In this document: piece after piece, positions 26,538-35,654 of the stretch
Layout of the letters: every line of letters begins with the position of its first letter
Numbering within the stretch: the stretch's first letter is position 1
Assembly: GCF_037860775.1 (NCBI RefSeq)
Contig: NZ_JBBEWC010000019.1
Location: forward strand, 20,773-84,772
Direction: 5' to 3'
DNA length: 64,000 nucleotides
Source: Emticicia soli
Lineage (GTDB): Bacteria; Bacteroidota; Bacteroidia; Cytophagales; Spirosomataceae
Made by a program: the position numbers and the translations under genes
Notes under the pieces: generated by a model
What the model was told of the DNA's origin: nothing
Databases searched by the model: none
The model's input: only the letters and a program-made list of their open reading frames with translations

Positions 26538-26785
26538 ACCTTAAGTATAAAGAGTGCTTTAATAAGTTTAACTGATAAATTTTATTTTTTTTACTTATCT
26601 AAAAGGCTCTGTGAGTATCTTCAAACGATTGAAAATAAAGATTTTATAAAAAAATATTATTGTGGTGTTTTTAGTAAAATAGCCTGTTTTATTGCTGATT
26701 GAGGCTTTTTGTCTATACTTGCACTCTCAAAAATTGCAGAACCGTTTAAAACTTGTTAAAAAACATATAATCCTAATTGGATTTC
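26538..26785. other. Non-coding stretch downstream of the serine hydrolase
   Basis: About 250 very A+T-rich bases before the promoter of the PpiD-like gene. No gene, terminator-type hairpin or repeat was seen. Confidence 0.5.
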
Positions 26786-26817
26786 TTTGATAATATGTAT
26801 GAATCTATGTATTTTTG
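26786..26817 (+). promoter_or_regulatory. Promoter of the PpiD-like gene (TTTG-N20-TATTTTTG)
   Basis: TTTG at 26786-26789 and TATTTTTG at 26810-26817 match the Bacteroidota consensus. They predict an untranslated leader of about 75 bases. Confidence 0.75.
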
Positions 26818-26899
26818 CGGTTCGTTTTTTTACAGGTTTAACTATTAAACACTTATCACCTAAAAACACGGGCTAAAATTAAGTATAAAATAAAAACTA

Positions 26900-29038
26900 A
26901 TGGCTTTAATTAACAAAATTCGGGAGCGTTCGGGAATCGCAGTTGCAGTTATTGCAATTGCCCTTATTCTATTTATCGTTGGAGGAGATTTATTCTACGG
27001 AAGTGGTGGTAGAGGAGGCTTATTTGGCGGTAACAGTAATAAAATTGGTGAAATAGCCGGAACGAGCATTGATGCTCAGGCGTTTCAGGCAAAATTAGAT
27101 GTTGCTCGTGCCAACTACGAACAACAAGCAGGTAGAGCATTGCAAGAACAAGAAGTGCAACAACTCCGTAATCAGGTGTGGGAGCAAATGATTTTTGATA
27201 TTGCTTACAAAGAAGAATTTGAAAAATTAGGCTTAAAAGTAACTCCTGATGAGCTTCGTGAGATGATTCAAGGTACTAAAAACCTGAGCCCGATGATTAA
27301 ACAACAGTTTACTGACCCTCAAACAGGGCAGTACGACCGTAATCGTCACATCGAGTTTATCAATGCGGCAGCTGGTAACCAATTACCTGCGCCACAAAAA
27401 ATGGCTTGGGACCAAATCAAAGAAAGCGCTATTCAACAACGTTTGTTAGAAAAATACAACGCATTGCTTAGCACTTCTACTTTTGTAACTACGGCTGAAG
27501 CGAAAAAAGAATACGAAGGACAAGTAACAAAAGCTGATGCTAAATATTTGTATGTACCGTATTTCAGTGTTAACGATACTACAATCAAAGTAACCGACAG
27601 CCAATTATCTGATTATTTGAGCAAACATAAAGCTGAGTACCAAGGTTACGATAGCCGTTCTTTCGACTACGTAGTGTATCAGGTAGCACCTACAAAAGAA
27701 GATAGTGCCGCACTATATGATGATATCAAGTCTTTTGCTAAAGGTTTAGCTGCGGCAACTGACCCACAAGCGTATGCTTCTGCTAACTCAGAAGTAAGAG
27801 TACCATACGAGCGCCCGGCAAGCCAATTAAGTAATGATTTGAAAGCTGCTTTGGCAACGGCAATTCCGGGTGCAGTAATCGGGCCATTTAAAGAAGGAAA
27901 TGTTTACTCAATTCACCGATTTGAAGGTACTACTACGGATACTACATTTACAACCCGTGCAAGCCATATCTTGATTCGTTCAGATAAAAATGCACCGGAT
28001 TCAGTAAAAGCACTTGCACGTAAACAAGCACAGGATATACTAGACCAAGTGAAACAAGGTGCTGATTTTGAAACTCTGGCTCGTACTAACAGCCAGGATG
28101 GTTCGGCTCAACAAGGTGGAGATTTAGGTTTCTTTACCAAAGGTACAATGGTAAAACCATTCAATGATGCCGTATTTGGTATGAGTGGTGCTGGTTTAGT
28201 GCCAAATCTTGTAGAAACAGAGTTTGGTTACCATATCATTAAGGTTACAGAACCAAAATCAAACATAAAATACAAAGTAGCTAGCATTAGCCGAGAGCTA
28301 CAAGCAAGTGAGTCGACTCGTAATGCTATTTATCAAAAAGCTGAAGGCTTACGCTCAAGTGTAGATTCAGATAAAGAGTTTGAAGAAGCTGTAAAGAAGG
28401 ATGGTAAATTGGTGATGTTGAAAGCAGACAGAGTATTCCCTGATGCAGCATCATTCAACACAATTCAGAACGCACGTGAGGTTGTATTGTGGGCATTTAA
28501 CGATGATACTAAAGTAGGTTCTGTTTCAAACAGAGTTTTTGAAGTAGGCGATAATTTTATTGTAGCTGCTGTTAGAGCTAAATCAGATAAAGATAATCCG
28601 AAAGTTGATGATTTCAGAGATGCTTTAACTGCTAAAGTTCGTAACGAAGTTAAAGGAGAGCAAATTTTGAAAAAATTAGGTGGTGCTAGCGGAACACTTG
28701 AGCAAATTGCTGAGAAATACGGTGCAGGTGCAATTATTGAAGCTGCAAACGAAATCAGCTTTGCAACTGGTATCCTTACTACTCCGGGTGTTGACCCAAT
28801 TGCAGTAGGTAAAATATTCAGCTTAGCTGCAGGTAAACGTTCGAAACCATTTGTAGGCGAAAACGGCGTATTTATCGTAGAAACAACCAGTATAACTAAC
28901 GCTCCTGCTATTGCAGACTACTCGCAATACAAAGCACAAGTATTACAACGTAGCGGTGGATTCGGCGCTTCTTACCTAGCTAATCAGGCTATCCGTGATA
29001 ACGCTAAAATCAAAGACAACAGAGCTAAATTCTTCTGA
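26900..29038 (+). CDS. PpiD/SurA-like membrane-anchored peptidyl-prolyl isomerase
   Basis: The protein has 712 residues. A short cytosolic start (MALINKIRERSG) is followed by one membrane helix (~13-30), as in PpiD. The SurA_N-like chaperone region (~40-220) has EQQAGRALQEQEVQQLRNQV. A parvulin domain lies at about 352-455 (ASHILI, SQDGSAQQGGDLGFF, GYHIIKV), with a further degenerate C-terminal region. It would assist folding of outer-membrane or secreted proteins in the periplasm. In T9SS-bearing Cytophagales such foldases are highly expressed, consistent with the strong promoter here. A perfect terminator follows. Confidence 0.92.
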   Translation: MALINKIRERSGIAVAVIAIALILFIVGGDLFYGSGGRGGLFGGNSNKIGEIAGTSIDAQAFQAKLDVARANYEQQAGRALQEQEVQQLRNQVWEQMIFDIAYKEEFEKLGLKVTPDELREMIQGTKNLSPMIKQQFTDPQTGQYDRNRHIEFINAAAGNQLPAPQKMAWDQIKESAIQQRLLEKYNALLSTSTFVTTAEAKKEYEGQVTKADAKYLYVPYFSVNDTTIKVTDSQLSDYLSKHKAEYQGYDSRSFDYVVYQVAPTKEDSAALYDDIKSFAKGLAAATDPQAYASANSEVRVPYERPASQLSNDLKAALATAIPGAVIGPFKEGNVYSIHRFEGTTTDTTFTTRASHILIRSDKNAPDSVKALARKQAQDILDQVKQGADFETLARTNSQDGSAQQGGDLGFFTKGTMVKPFNDAVFGMSGAGLVPNLVETEFGYHIIKVTEPKSNIKYKVASISRELQASESTRNAIYQKAEGLRSSVDSDKEFEEAVKKDGKLVMLKADRVFPDAASFNTIQNAREVVLWAFNDDTKVGSVSNRVFEVGDNFIVAAVRAKSDKDNPKVDDFRDALTAKVRNEVKGEQILKKLGGASGTLEQIAEKYGAGAIIEAANEISFATGILTTPGVDPIAVGKIFSLAAGKRSKPFVGENGVFIVETTSITNAPAIADYSQYKAQVLQRSGGFGASYLANQAIRDNAKIKDNRAKFF

Positions 29039-29058
29039 TAAATCAGAAATAGCATATA

Positions 29059-29093
29059 ACAGAAATAGCAGCCCACAAGGCTGCTATTTCTGT
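29059..29093. terminator. Bidirectional terminator between PpiD-like and AlkB-like genes
   Basis: A perfect 15-bp stem (ACAGAAATAGCAGCC at 29059-29073, with 29079-29093) with a 5-base loop lies between two convergent genes. Confidence 0.85.
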
Positions 29094-29102
29094 TTCAAAG
29101 CA

Positions 29103-30218
29103 TTAGCTGAATCTACTTACCACTTCTTTTATTTGTCTGGCATCGTATGCTTTCTCCTGCCATTCTTCCAATCTTTTATTCATGATATTGAACCATAGTG
29201 GCGGTATCAGCGATATGAGTATCATCATGGTATAGCCATAAGGCAATTGCGGACTTTCATCAAAATGCCTTATCACCTGATACGGCCTTGACGCATAAGC
29301 ATGATGGTCGGAATGGCGCTGTAAATGAAAAAGCATCAGATTGCTATAATAATGATTGGCATTCCATGAATGCAGCGGATTTACTTTCTCGTATTTACCA
29401 GGTGCAATTTCTTTACGCATGATGCCATAGTGCTCAATATAATTGACACACTCTAATGAGAGTATAGCTATAATACTCTGAGCCACAAAAAACAAAGGTA
29501 TAAGCCACTGAAACTGATCTGTCATATAGCTACTAATAAGCGTAAGGCTTAGACAAAATGTAATGGGAAGCACAACAGCCCAAATCATACCATTATGCCA
29601 CGACCACACCTGCAGATTTTTCTTTGCCAATTGTTTTTTCTCAATATGCCATGCACTGCTGAAACTTCCGATGAGCGTTTGTTTCCAGAATGCAAAAATA
29701 GTCTGGTTCTTGCGGGCAGTAGCAGGGTCTAGCGGCGTGGCTACGTGCGTATGATGGCCTCGGTTATGTTCTATCAGGAAATGCATATAAGCCACCGATA
29801 ATAAGGCTGCTTTGGCATGAAACTGTGCCATAGGGCTTGTGCGATGCCCCAGCTCATGCGCAATATTAATAATGGTAGAAGAATACACACCCTGGCTGAG
29901 CATCAGACCCAGTATCTGCCACCAACTCAGGTTATCATATATCAATATATAAGAGCCCCACAGCAGCATAAAATATTGAATATACACATGAGAGTACACC
30001 AGTACATCAAAGTATTTATCTTTAATAAGTTCTTCGTATTCCTCGGTGCTGGCATTCTGTGAGTCACGGCTGATTACTTGGTCTAAGATAGGAACTAGTA
30101 AATAGGCGTAGATAAAGACAAAGAAAGTCCAGTTGTGGCTAATGAAGTAATAGCCCGACAAGGCAAAGACAATAAACGAATACCCCCAGGCGAAGCCAAT
30201 CTTTTTTCGGATACTCAT
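29103..30218 (-). CDS. AlkB-like alkane 1-monooxygenase / integral-membrane di-iron hydroxylase
   Basis: The protein has 371 residues with about six membrane helices. The three histidine boxes are present: HELGHR, EHNRGHHTHVATPLDPATAR and LQRHSDHHAYASRPYQVIR. The last (LQRHSDHH with ...LPYGY) is diagnostic of AlkB rather than of general fatty-acid desaturases. AlkB uses a di-iron centre, O2 and rubredoxin electrons to hydroxylate terminal carbons of alkanes or fatty acids at the inner membrane. No rubredoxin gene is adjacent, so electrons must come from elsewhere. The physiological substrate may be a lipid rather than an alkane. Confidence 0.9.
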   Translation of the reverse strand: MSIRKKIGFAWGYSFIVFALSGYYFISHNWTFFVFIYAYLLVPILDQVISRDSQNASTEEYEELIKDKYFDVLVYSHVYIQYFMLLWGSYILIYDNLSWWQILGLMLSQGVYSSTIINIAHELGHRTSPMAQFHAKAALLSVAYMHFLIEHNRGHHTHVATPLDPATARKNQTIFAFWKQTLIGSFSSAWHIEKKQLAKKNLQVWSWHNGMIWAVVLPITFCLSLTLISSYMTDQFQWLIPLFFVAQSIIAILSLECVNYIEHYGIMRKEIAPGKYEKVNPLHSWNANHYYSNLMLFHLQRHSDHHAYASRPYQVIRHFDESPQLPYGYTMMILISLIPPLWFNIMNKRLEEWQEKAYDARQIKEVVSRFS

Positions 30219-30315
30219 AATTTTTAAAATTTTGTATGTACTTTACAATCAAGGTTTTACAAAACTTGTATTTTTGTTACTAATATACATACCTACCACC
30301 TTTTACCCTAGATTG

Positions 30316-30909
30316 ATGACGGAATTTTTTATTTTCTTACAATTAGGTTATCAACACATAACCGACATAAATGGCTACGACCATATCCTCTTTGTAGTAG
30401 CTCTATGCGCTATTTATCGCATAAAAGACTGGAAAAAAATACTTATTCTTGTTACGGCTTTTACCATAGGGCACTCTGTTACACTTGCTTTGGCAGCCTT
30501 GAACGTGATTGAATACAGTACTGAGCTTATTGAGTTCCTGATTCCGGTTACTATTATCTTTACTTGTATCACTAATCTGTTTCATAAAAGTAGCGATAGT
30601 GTGCTCGACATCGAAAAGTTTTCGCCTATCCGATACGTTCTGGCATTAGGCTTTGGGCTTATTCATGGCATGGGCTTTTCTAATTACTTGCGTAGCTTAT
30701 TAGGCAAAGACGAAAACATTATTCCGCAATTATTGGCTTTTAATATAGGGCTTGAGTTTGGTCAGGTATTAATTGTAGCCATCATAATGGCTATTTCTTT
30801 TTTAGTACTCGAAGGATTCAAAGTAAGAAAACATCTATGGAATCTTGTGCTATCAAGCTTTGTGGCTGGTGTAGCTTTTAAATTAATGACCGAGAAATGG
30901 TTTTTCTAA
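30316..30909 (+). CDS. HupE/UreJ-family membrane protein
   Basis: The protein has 197 residues from the ATG at 30316. A TTG at 30232 would add 28 residues and is only 13 bases from the divergent AlkB start, so I reject it. There are five to six membrane helices. The conserved HILFVVALC, GHSVTLALA, IHGMGFSNYLR and FNIGLEFGQV segments are those of HupE/UreJ-type proteins. HupE/UreJ members have been linked to nickel or cobalt uptake beside hydrogenase or urease genes. No such enzyme is here, so metal transport is only a family-based guess. Confidence 0.82.
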   Translation: MTEFFIFLQLGYQHITDINGYDHILFVVALCAIYRIKDWKKILILVTAFTIGHSVTLALAALNVIEYSTELIEFLIPVTIIFTCITNLFHKSSDSVLDIEKFSPIRYVLALGFGLIHGMGFSNYLRSLLGKDENIIPQLLAFNIGLEFGQVLIVAIIMAISFLVLEGFKVRKHLWNLVLSSFVAGVAFKLMTEKWFF

Positions 30910-31020
30910 GCTAATATCACCAGAAATGCGTGATTGTGAGTAAGTGAATTTTTCATAAATTGCAGAAATTTTACACAAGCATCTCAACTGTATAAATCAG
31001 AAACTAACCTTCATCAAAGC

Positions 31021-33396
31021 ATGGGAAAAATATCCTTTATTATTGGGGCATTTGTGTGTATGTCTTTGTCGCTGAATGCGCAGCAAGCACCCACTACACA
31101 ATACAATGCCAATACCAGATTTGAGCAAATGGGTACCGCCTTACCTACGCCCAATACTTTTCGCACAGCAGCAGGTTCACCGGGTAGAGATTACTGGCAA
31201 CAAAAGGCTGATTATGACATCAAGGCTGAATTAAATGATGCTGACCAGAGTATTACGGGTACTGAAAAAATCACCTACACTAACAATGCCCCTGAAGAGT
31301 TACGCTATTTATGGTTGCAACTAGACCAGAACGTATTCTCTAAAAGTTCAGATGGAAATACTACACGCCAGAGCGGTATTAACTCTACCAATGGCTCTAG
31401 CTTTACAGCTTTAGGTAATTTAAGCGGTGCAAACGATAAAGACTATGGCTATAAGATTCTGGCTGTAAAAGATGCTGCCGGCAAAGACTTACGCTATACA
31501 ATCAACGGTACAATGATGCGTGTTGATTTACCAACGCCATTAGCCAAAGGTATGTCATTCGTGTTTCAGGTTGATTGGAAATTCAACATCATCGATTTGA
31601 AACTGGTAGGTGGTCGAAGTGGCTTTGAGCTTTTTCCGAAAGATGGCAATGTGCTATATGAAATTGCTCAGTGGTTTCCACGCATGGCTGTTTATGACGA
31701 TGTAAACGGCTGGCAACACAAACAATTCTTGGGTCAAGGAGAATTTACTTTGCCATTCGGCGATTATAAAGTGGCTCTTACAGTACCAAACGACATGGTA
31801 CTGGGTGCAACCGGAGAACTACAAAACCCGAAAGAGGTACTGACTGCCACACAAATGAAACGCCTTGAGCAGGCTAAAACTTCTAAAACACCTGTGTTGA
31901 TTGTAACACAAGCAGAAGCCGAAGCTGCCGAAAAAGGCAAACCAACCGGAAAGAAAACATGGGTGTATGTAGCTAAAAATGTACGTGATTTTGCTTTTGC
32001 TACTTCACGCAAGTTTATCTGGGATGCTATGCAGGTTGATGTTGAAGGTAAAAAAGTATGGGCTATGTCATTATATCCAAAAGAAGCGAATCCTCTTTGG
32101 GGACAATACTCAACTCGTGTTGTAGCACACACTTTAACAAGTTATTCTAAAAAGACTATTGCTTATCCATATCCGGTAGCTTACTCGGTGCATGGTACAG
32201 TAGGAGGTATGGAATACCCGATGATGAGTTTTAACGGAGCTCGCCCCGAGGCAGACGGTACTTATTCAGAAGGCACTAAAAACTTTTTGATTCTGGTAAT
32301 TATCCATGAAGTGGGCCACAACTTCTTCCCGATGATTGTGAACTCTGACGAGCGCCAATGGTCGTGGATGGATGAAGGTCTGAACTCTTTTTTAGAAGGC
32401 TTAGCCTGTCTTGAGTGGGACAGAAATTTCCCTGCTACAGGTATTGAACCACAATACATCACAGGCTATATGAAGCTAGATGTGAGTAAGCAGAACTCAA
32501 TCATGAGTAGTTCTGATAACATTCTTCCGGGTACTTTTGGCCCGAATGCGTATTCAAAACCTGCTACGGGCTTAAATATTCTGCGCGAAACAATTATGGG
32601 TCGTGAGCTATTTGATTATGCCTTTAAAGAGTATGCGCGTCGTTGGGCGTTTAAACACCCGACACCTGCCGATTTCTTCCGCACAATGGAAGATGCCTCT
32701 GGTGTTGATTTAGATTGGTTCTGGAAGGGTTGGTTCTATGGTGTTGAGCCTGTTGACCAAGCCATTGCCGATGTAGAATGGTATAGCATCGATACCCAAG
32801 ACCCTGCCAAGCAAAAAGCTGCGGCAAAAGCTGATTTTGACGCAAAACGTGAGACAATGAGTAATATCCGTAACAGAACAGATATTAAACAAACCGTAGT
32901 AGAGGCAGACTCAACCATGAGAGATTTTTATAACTCTTATGATAAATTTGCGGTAACCGATGCCGATAAAAAGAAATATGAGCAATATGTTTCTAGTTTA
33001 GCCGACGATGAACGCAAAATGTTGGAAGAAGGTAAAAACTTTTATGTATTAAATCTGAAAAACAAAGGCGGTTTGGTAATGCCTGTTATTATCAGAATGG
33101 AATTTGAAGATGGTACTTATGAAGATGTAAGAATACCTGCTGAACTATGGAGAGTAAATGATAAAGAGGTGAAAAAGACTTTGGTAACTACAAAAAAGGT
33201 TGCTAAGTTCAAGTTAGACCCTTATCATGAAATTCCTGATATTGATACATCAGACAATACTTTCCCGAAAGAGCCTGCGCAACCTACCCGTTTCCAGGCC
33301 TTTAAGCAAAGAAGTTTCGGCGGTGGTTCTAATCCTATGCAAGAGGCCAAAAAATCTCAACCATCAGGTGTGCAAACAAGCGGAGAGAAGAAGTAA
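31021..33396 (+). CDS. M1-family zinc metallopeptidase, secreted
   Basis: The protein has 791 residues. The signal peptide ends near SLNAQ. The catalytic site is H429-E430-x2-H433 (HEVGH) with the third zinc ligand E452 in WMDEGLNSF, giving HExxH-x18-E as in M1 aminopeptidases. GGMEYPMM stands in for the substrate-binding GxMEN motif. An N-terminal beta-domain precedes the active site; the tail is lysine/glutamine-rich. The tyrosine in place of asparagine in GGMEYP is typical of this Bacteroidota subgroup. It probably cleaves peptides in the periplasm or outside the cell. Confidence 0.92.
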   Translation: MGKISFIIGAFVCMSLSLNAQQAPTTQYNANTRFEQMGTALPTPNTFRTAAGSPGRDYWQQKADYDIKAELNDADQSITGTEKITYTNNAPEELRYLWLQLDQNVFSKSSDGNTTRQSGINSTNGSSFTALGNLSGANDKDYGYKILAVKDAAGKDLRYTINGTMMRVDLPTPLAKGMSFVFQVDWKFNIIDLKLVGGRSGFELFPKDGNVLYEIAQWFPRMAVYDDVNGWQHKQFLGQGEFTLPFGDYKVALTVPNDMVLGATGELQNPKEVLTATQMKRLEQAKTSKTPVLIVTQAEAEAAEKGKPTGKKTWVYVAKNVRDFAFATSRKFIWDAMQVDVEGKKVWAMSLYPKEANPLWGQYSTRVVAHTLTSYSKKTIAYPYPVAYSVHGTVGGMEYPMMSFNGARPEADGTYSEGTKNFLILVIIHEVGHNFFPMIVNSDERQWSWMDEGLNSFLEGLACLEWDRNFPATGIEPQYITGYMKLDVSKQNSIMSSSDNILPGTFGPNAYSKPATGLNILRETIMGRELFDYAFKEYARRWAFKHPTPADFFRTMEDASGVDLDWFWKGWFYGVEPVDQAIADVEWYSIDTQDPAKQKAAAKADFDAKRETMSNIRNRTDIKQTVVEADSTMRDFYNSYDKFAVTDADKKKYEQYVSSLADDERKMLEEGKNFYVLNLKNKGGLVMPVIIRMEFEDGTYEDVRIPAELWRVNDKEVKKTLVTTKKVAKFKLDPYHEIPDIDTSDNTFPKEPAQPTRFQAFKQRSFGGGSNPMQEAKKSQPSGVQTSGEKK

Positions 33397-33406
33397 GAAA
33401 TGATTT

Positions 33407-33446
33407 ACAAGGAGTTTTTATGGCTAACATAAAAACTCCTTGTTTT
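33407..33446 (+). terminator. Terminator of the M1 peptidase gene
   Basis: A perfect 16-bp stem (33407-33422 with 33428-33443; arm begins ACAAGGAG) with loop GCTAA is followed by a short T run. Confidence 0.9.
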
Positions 33447-33465
33447 ATAACGGAAAACTTTAGAC

Positions 33466-34344
33466 ATGAAACCATCAAGAGATTTCTGGATTACTTGGGG
33501 AATAACTGTAACACTCGCTCTTGTGGGTGTTATTTTATTATTTACCAAATTGGCTGCCTACGGCATTGTTATTTTTTGTATTCTGCCTACTGTTATAGGT
33601 TTTACAACGGGTATATATTCAAGAAAATTCTTAAGCTACTTAGGAATAATCACAGGGTTACTATGTATATTTTTACTTTTGATTGGTGCAGGAGAAGGTA
33701 TTTTCTGTATACTCATGGCACTTCCAGTTGTCTTTGCCTTTGTAGCACTAGGCTATTTGTTAGGTTTTTGGGTCAAAAAAAACAGAGATTCATCAAAAGA
33801 TTCTCCTAAAGTAATAGTTCTACCCATTTTACTAATAATTTTATCTACTATTGGTGAAAAATTCTTTGCAGGCTCAGAAATAAAAAATAGTGTCAGTACT
33901 TCTTTAACGCTACCATACCCTAAAGAAATTATCTATAAAAAGATTATAGCTGTAGATACTGTTGATATAGAAAAGAATATTTTTCAAAAAATGGGGCTAC
34001 CGACTCCTAGAAAATGTATTTTAACTGAAGAAAAGATAGGAGGATTAAGGATTTGTGAGTTTGAAGAGGGTAAAATAATTGAAACTATTAAAGAGCTTAA
34101 ATCAGGAGAGTTACTTCGGATGCAGATTACCTCTTCTGATATAACAATGAGTTGGCTTAGGTTTGACGAAGATATTTATACAATTAAGGCAAATGCAGAT
34201 AATACCTCTACTATTACCCGTACAACAACTTTTCTTTCAGAGCTAAAACCCAGATTTTATTGGAACTACATAGAAGGTATTACTATTAAGGCCGAACAAG
34301 AATTTGTATTTAGAAATCTGGAAAAAGATTTAAGTAAAAAATGA
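33466..34344 (+). CDS. Membrane protein with C-terminal SRPBCC/polyketide-cyclase-like domain
   Basis: The protein has 292 residues. Residues 1-105 hold three to four membrane helices (GVILLFTKLAAYGIVIFCIL, IITGLLCIFLLLIGAG, CILMALPVVFAFVALGYLLG). Another hydrophobic stretch at ~115-130 leads to a soluble domain. That domain (VSTSLTLPYPKEIIYKKI, then an aromatic-rich beta sheet ending in a long helix) resembles the SRPBCC lipid-binding fold. It overlaps the next gene by four bases (ATGA), so the two are translationally coupled. Function is unknown; a lipid-related role is only suggested by the fold. Confidence 0.65.
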   Translation: MKPSRDFWITWGITVTLALVGVILLFTKLAAYGIVIFCILPTVIGFTTGIYSRKFLSYLGIITGLLCIFLLLIGAGEGIFCILMALPVVFAFVALGYLLGFWVKKNRDSSKDSPKVIVLPILLIILSTIGEKFFAGSEIKNSVSTSLTLPYPKEIIYKKIIAVDTVDIEKNIFQKMGLPTPRKCILTEEKIGGLRICEFEEGKIIETIKELKSGELLRMQITSSDITMSWLRFDEDIYTIKANADNTSTITRTTTFLSELKPRFYWNYIEGITIKAEQEFVFRNLEKDLSKK

Positions 34345-34769
34345 AACTCCTTAACCTGACTTCTACAGTAGCTAGGTATTTTTCAGTTTTAAAGGAAATT
34401 CCTTTATTACCAATCTTAATTGATGAACAGATCAGGTTATTTACTTTTATCTTTAAACCTCGTTTATTCTTTTTAATGTCACAAATTATAAAAGAAATCA
34501 AAACATGGGAAGGGATTAGTTTGCGTACGCATCGCTATGGGGGAATTGAATTTAGGGTAGGAAATAGAGAAATAGGGCATCTTCATGGCGGAGGTTTATT
34601 AGATATTTTATTTGATAAAGATACAAAAGATATACTATTCAAAAATAACCAGATTTCTGAACATCATGTATTCAAAAATACAGGGTGGGGAAGTTTTTAT
34701 ATCAATGAAAATTCCGACTTGCAGGAAATAATATATTTGTTAAGAAAAAGTTTTATGTTGAAAAAGTAG
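34341..34769 (+). CDS. DUF5519 / 'luciferase domain' small protein
   Basis: The protein has 142 residues. The segment THRYGGIEFRVGNREIGHLH, followed by a spaced HHVF...GWGSFYIN and a final ILLRKSF-type helix, matches the DUF5519 family, sometimes labelled 'luciferase'. That label is misleading: no light-producing activity is established. The gene begins within the stop of the preceding membrane/SRPBCC gene (ATGA overlap), so the two products probably act together. Base composition is somewhat more A+T-rich than in the flanking housekeeping genes. Confidence 0.65.
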   Translation: MKLLNLTSTVARYFSVLKEIPLLPILIDEQIRLFTFIFKPRLFFLMSQIIKEIKTWEGISLRTHRYGGIEFRVGNREIGHLHGGGLLDILFDKDTKDILFKNNQISEHHVFKNTGWGSFYINENSDLQEIIYLLRKSFMLKK

Positions 34770-34776
34770 AATAAAT

Positions 34777-35583
34777 ATGCAAACACTAAAACTGTCTATC
34801 GAAAACCACATTGCACATGTTATTTTGAATCGCCCTGAAAAAGCCAATGCGCTTAACCAATCGACTTGGGATGAAATAAAAGAGATATTCGAAAATCTTG
34901 ACGAAAACCCCGACGTAAGAGTAATTGTGCTGGAAGGGGGTGATAGTAATCATTTTTGCGCAGGTATTGATTTAAGCCTCTTGATGTCGGTATCGCAAAC
35001 TGATATTAACTGTGAGGGTAGAAGACGAGAAAAAGTAAGAAAAGATGTGTTTCGCCTGCAAGCACCTATCAATGCCATTGAAAACTGCTCCAAACCTGTT
35101 TTAGTAGCCGTGCATGGTGGTTGTATCGGTGCAGGAGTAGACCTCATTTGCGCATGCGATATGCGTTATTGTACCGAAGACGCCTACTTCACTATAAAAG
35201 AAATAGATATGGGCATGGTGGCCGATTTAGGTACCTTACAGCGGCTTCCTAAACTAATAGGCGAGGGATGGGTGCGTGAAATGGCATATACAGGCCGAAA
35301 TGTTGATGGCAAAGAAGCTGAAAAGATAGGCATAGTCAATAGAGCCTTTGCGGATAAAAATAGTATGATGGACGAGGTATTCAAACTAGCGGCCACAATT
35401 GCTTCTAAATCGCCGCTTTCTATTCGAGGTACTAAACATATTCTGTTACATACCAGAGACCACTCTGTAGCCGATGGCCTTAATTACATGGCAACATGGA
35501 ATGCCGCCATGCTACTTTCAAGCGATTTGCAGGAGGCATTTATGGCAAAGGCACAAAAGCGTGATGCTAATTTTGAGGGGTGA
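34777..35583 (+). CDS. Enoyl-CoA hydratase/isomerase family protein, dienoyl-CoA isomerase-like
   Basis: The protein has 268 residues. The crotonase fold is clear: ENHIAHVILNRPEKANAL, HFCAGIDLSLL (oxyanion loop) and AVHGGCIGAGVDLICACDMR. The active-site region FTIKEIDMGMVADLGTLQRL has the glutamate and aspartate positions of mitochondrial delta(3,5)-delta(2,4)-dienoyl-CoA isomerase (ECH1), rather than the two glutamates of classical hydratases. It would isomerise dienoyl-CoA during beta-oxidation of unsaturated fatty acids. It lies eight bases after the DUF5519 gene and may share its transcript. Confidence 0.88.
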   Translation: MQTLKLSIENHIAHVILNRPEKANALNQSTWDEIKEIFENLDENPDVRVIVLEGGDSNHFCAGIDLSLLMSVSQTDINCEGRRREKVRKDVFRLQAPINAIENCSKPVLVAVHGGCIGAGVDLICACDMRYCTEDAYFTIKEIDMGMVADLGTLQRLPKLIGEGWVREMAYTGRNVDGKEAEKIGIVNRAFADKNSMMDEVFKLAATIASKSPLSIRGTKHILLHTRDHSVADGLNYMATWNAAMLLSSDLQEAFMAKAQKRDANFEG

Positions 35584-35601
35584 AAGCTCTTGTAGATAAA
35601 C

Positions 35602-35633
35602 AAAAAATCCCTGCCAGTTGGCAAGGATTTTTT
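35602..35633. terminator. Bidirectional terminator between crotonase and typA
   Basis: AAAAAATCC (35602-35610) pairs with GGATTTTTT (35625-35633), with an inner TGCC/GGCA stem. A and T runs on both sides suit termination of both convergent genes. Confidence 0.85.
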
Positions 35634-35654
35634 ATAAAATATATTTCAATCAGC

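Noticed and set aside
33420..33809. 129-residue plus-strand ORF after the M1 peptidase
   Set aside because: Its ATG lies inside the terminator hairpin and most of it overlaps the SRPBCC-type gene in another frame with no recognisable protein features.
34341..34769. Bioluminescence locus (DUF5519 'luciferase' plus LuxE-like gene at 38456)
   Set aside because: The family labels are misleading; no luxA/B, luxC or luxD is present and the genes are 3.7 kb apart in unrelated contexts.
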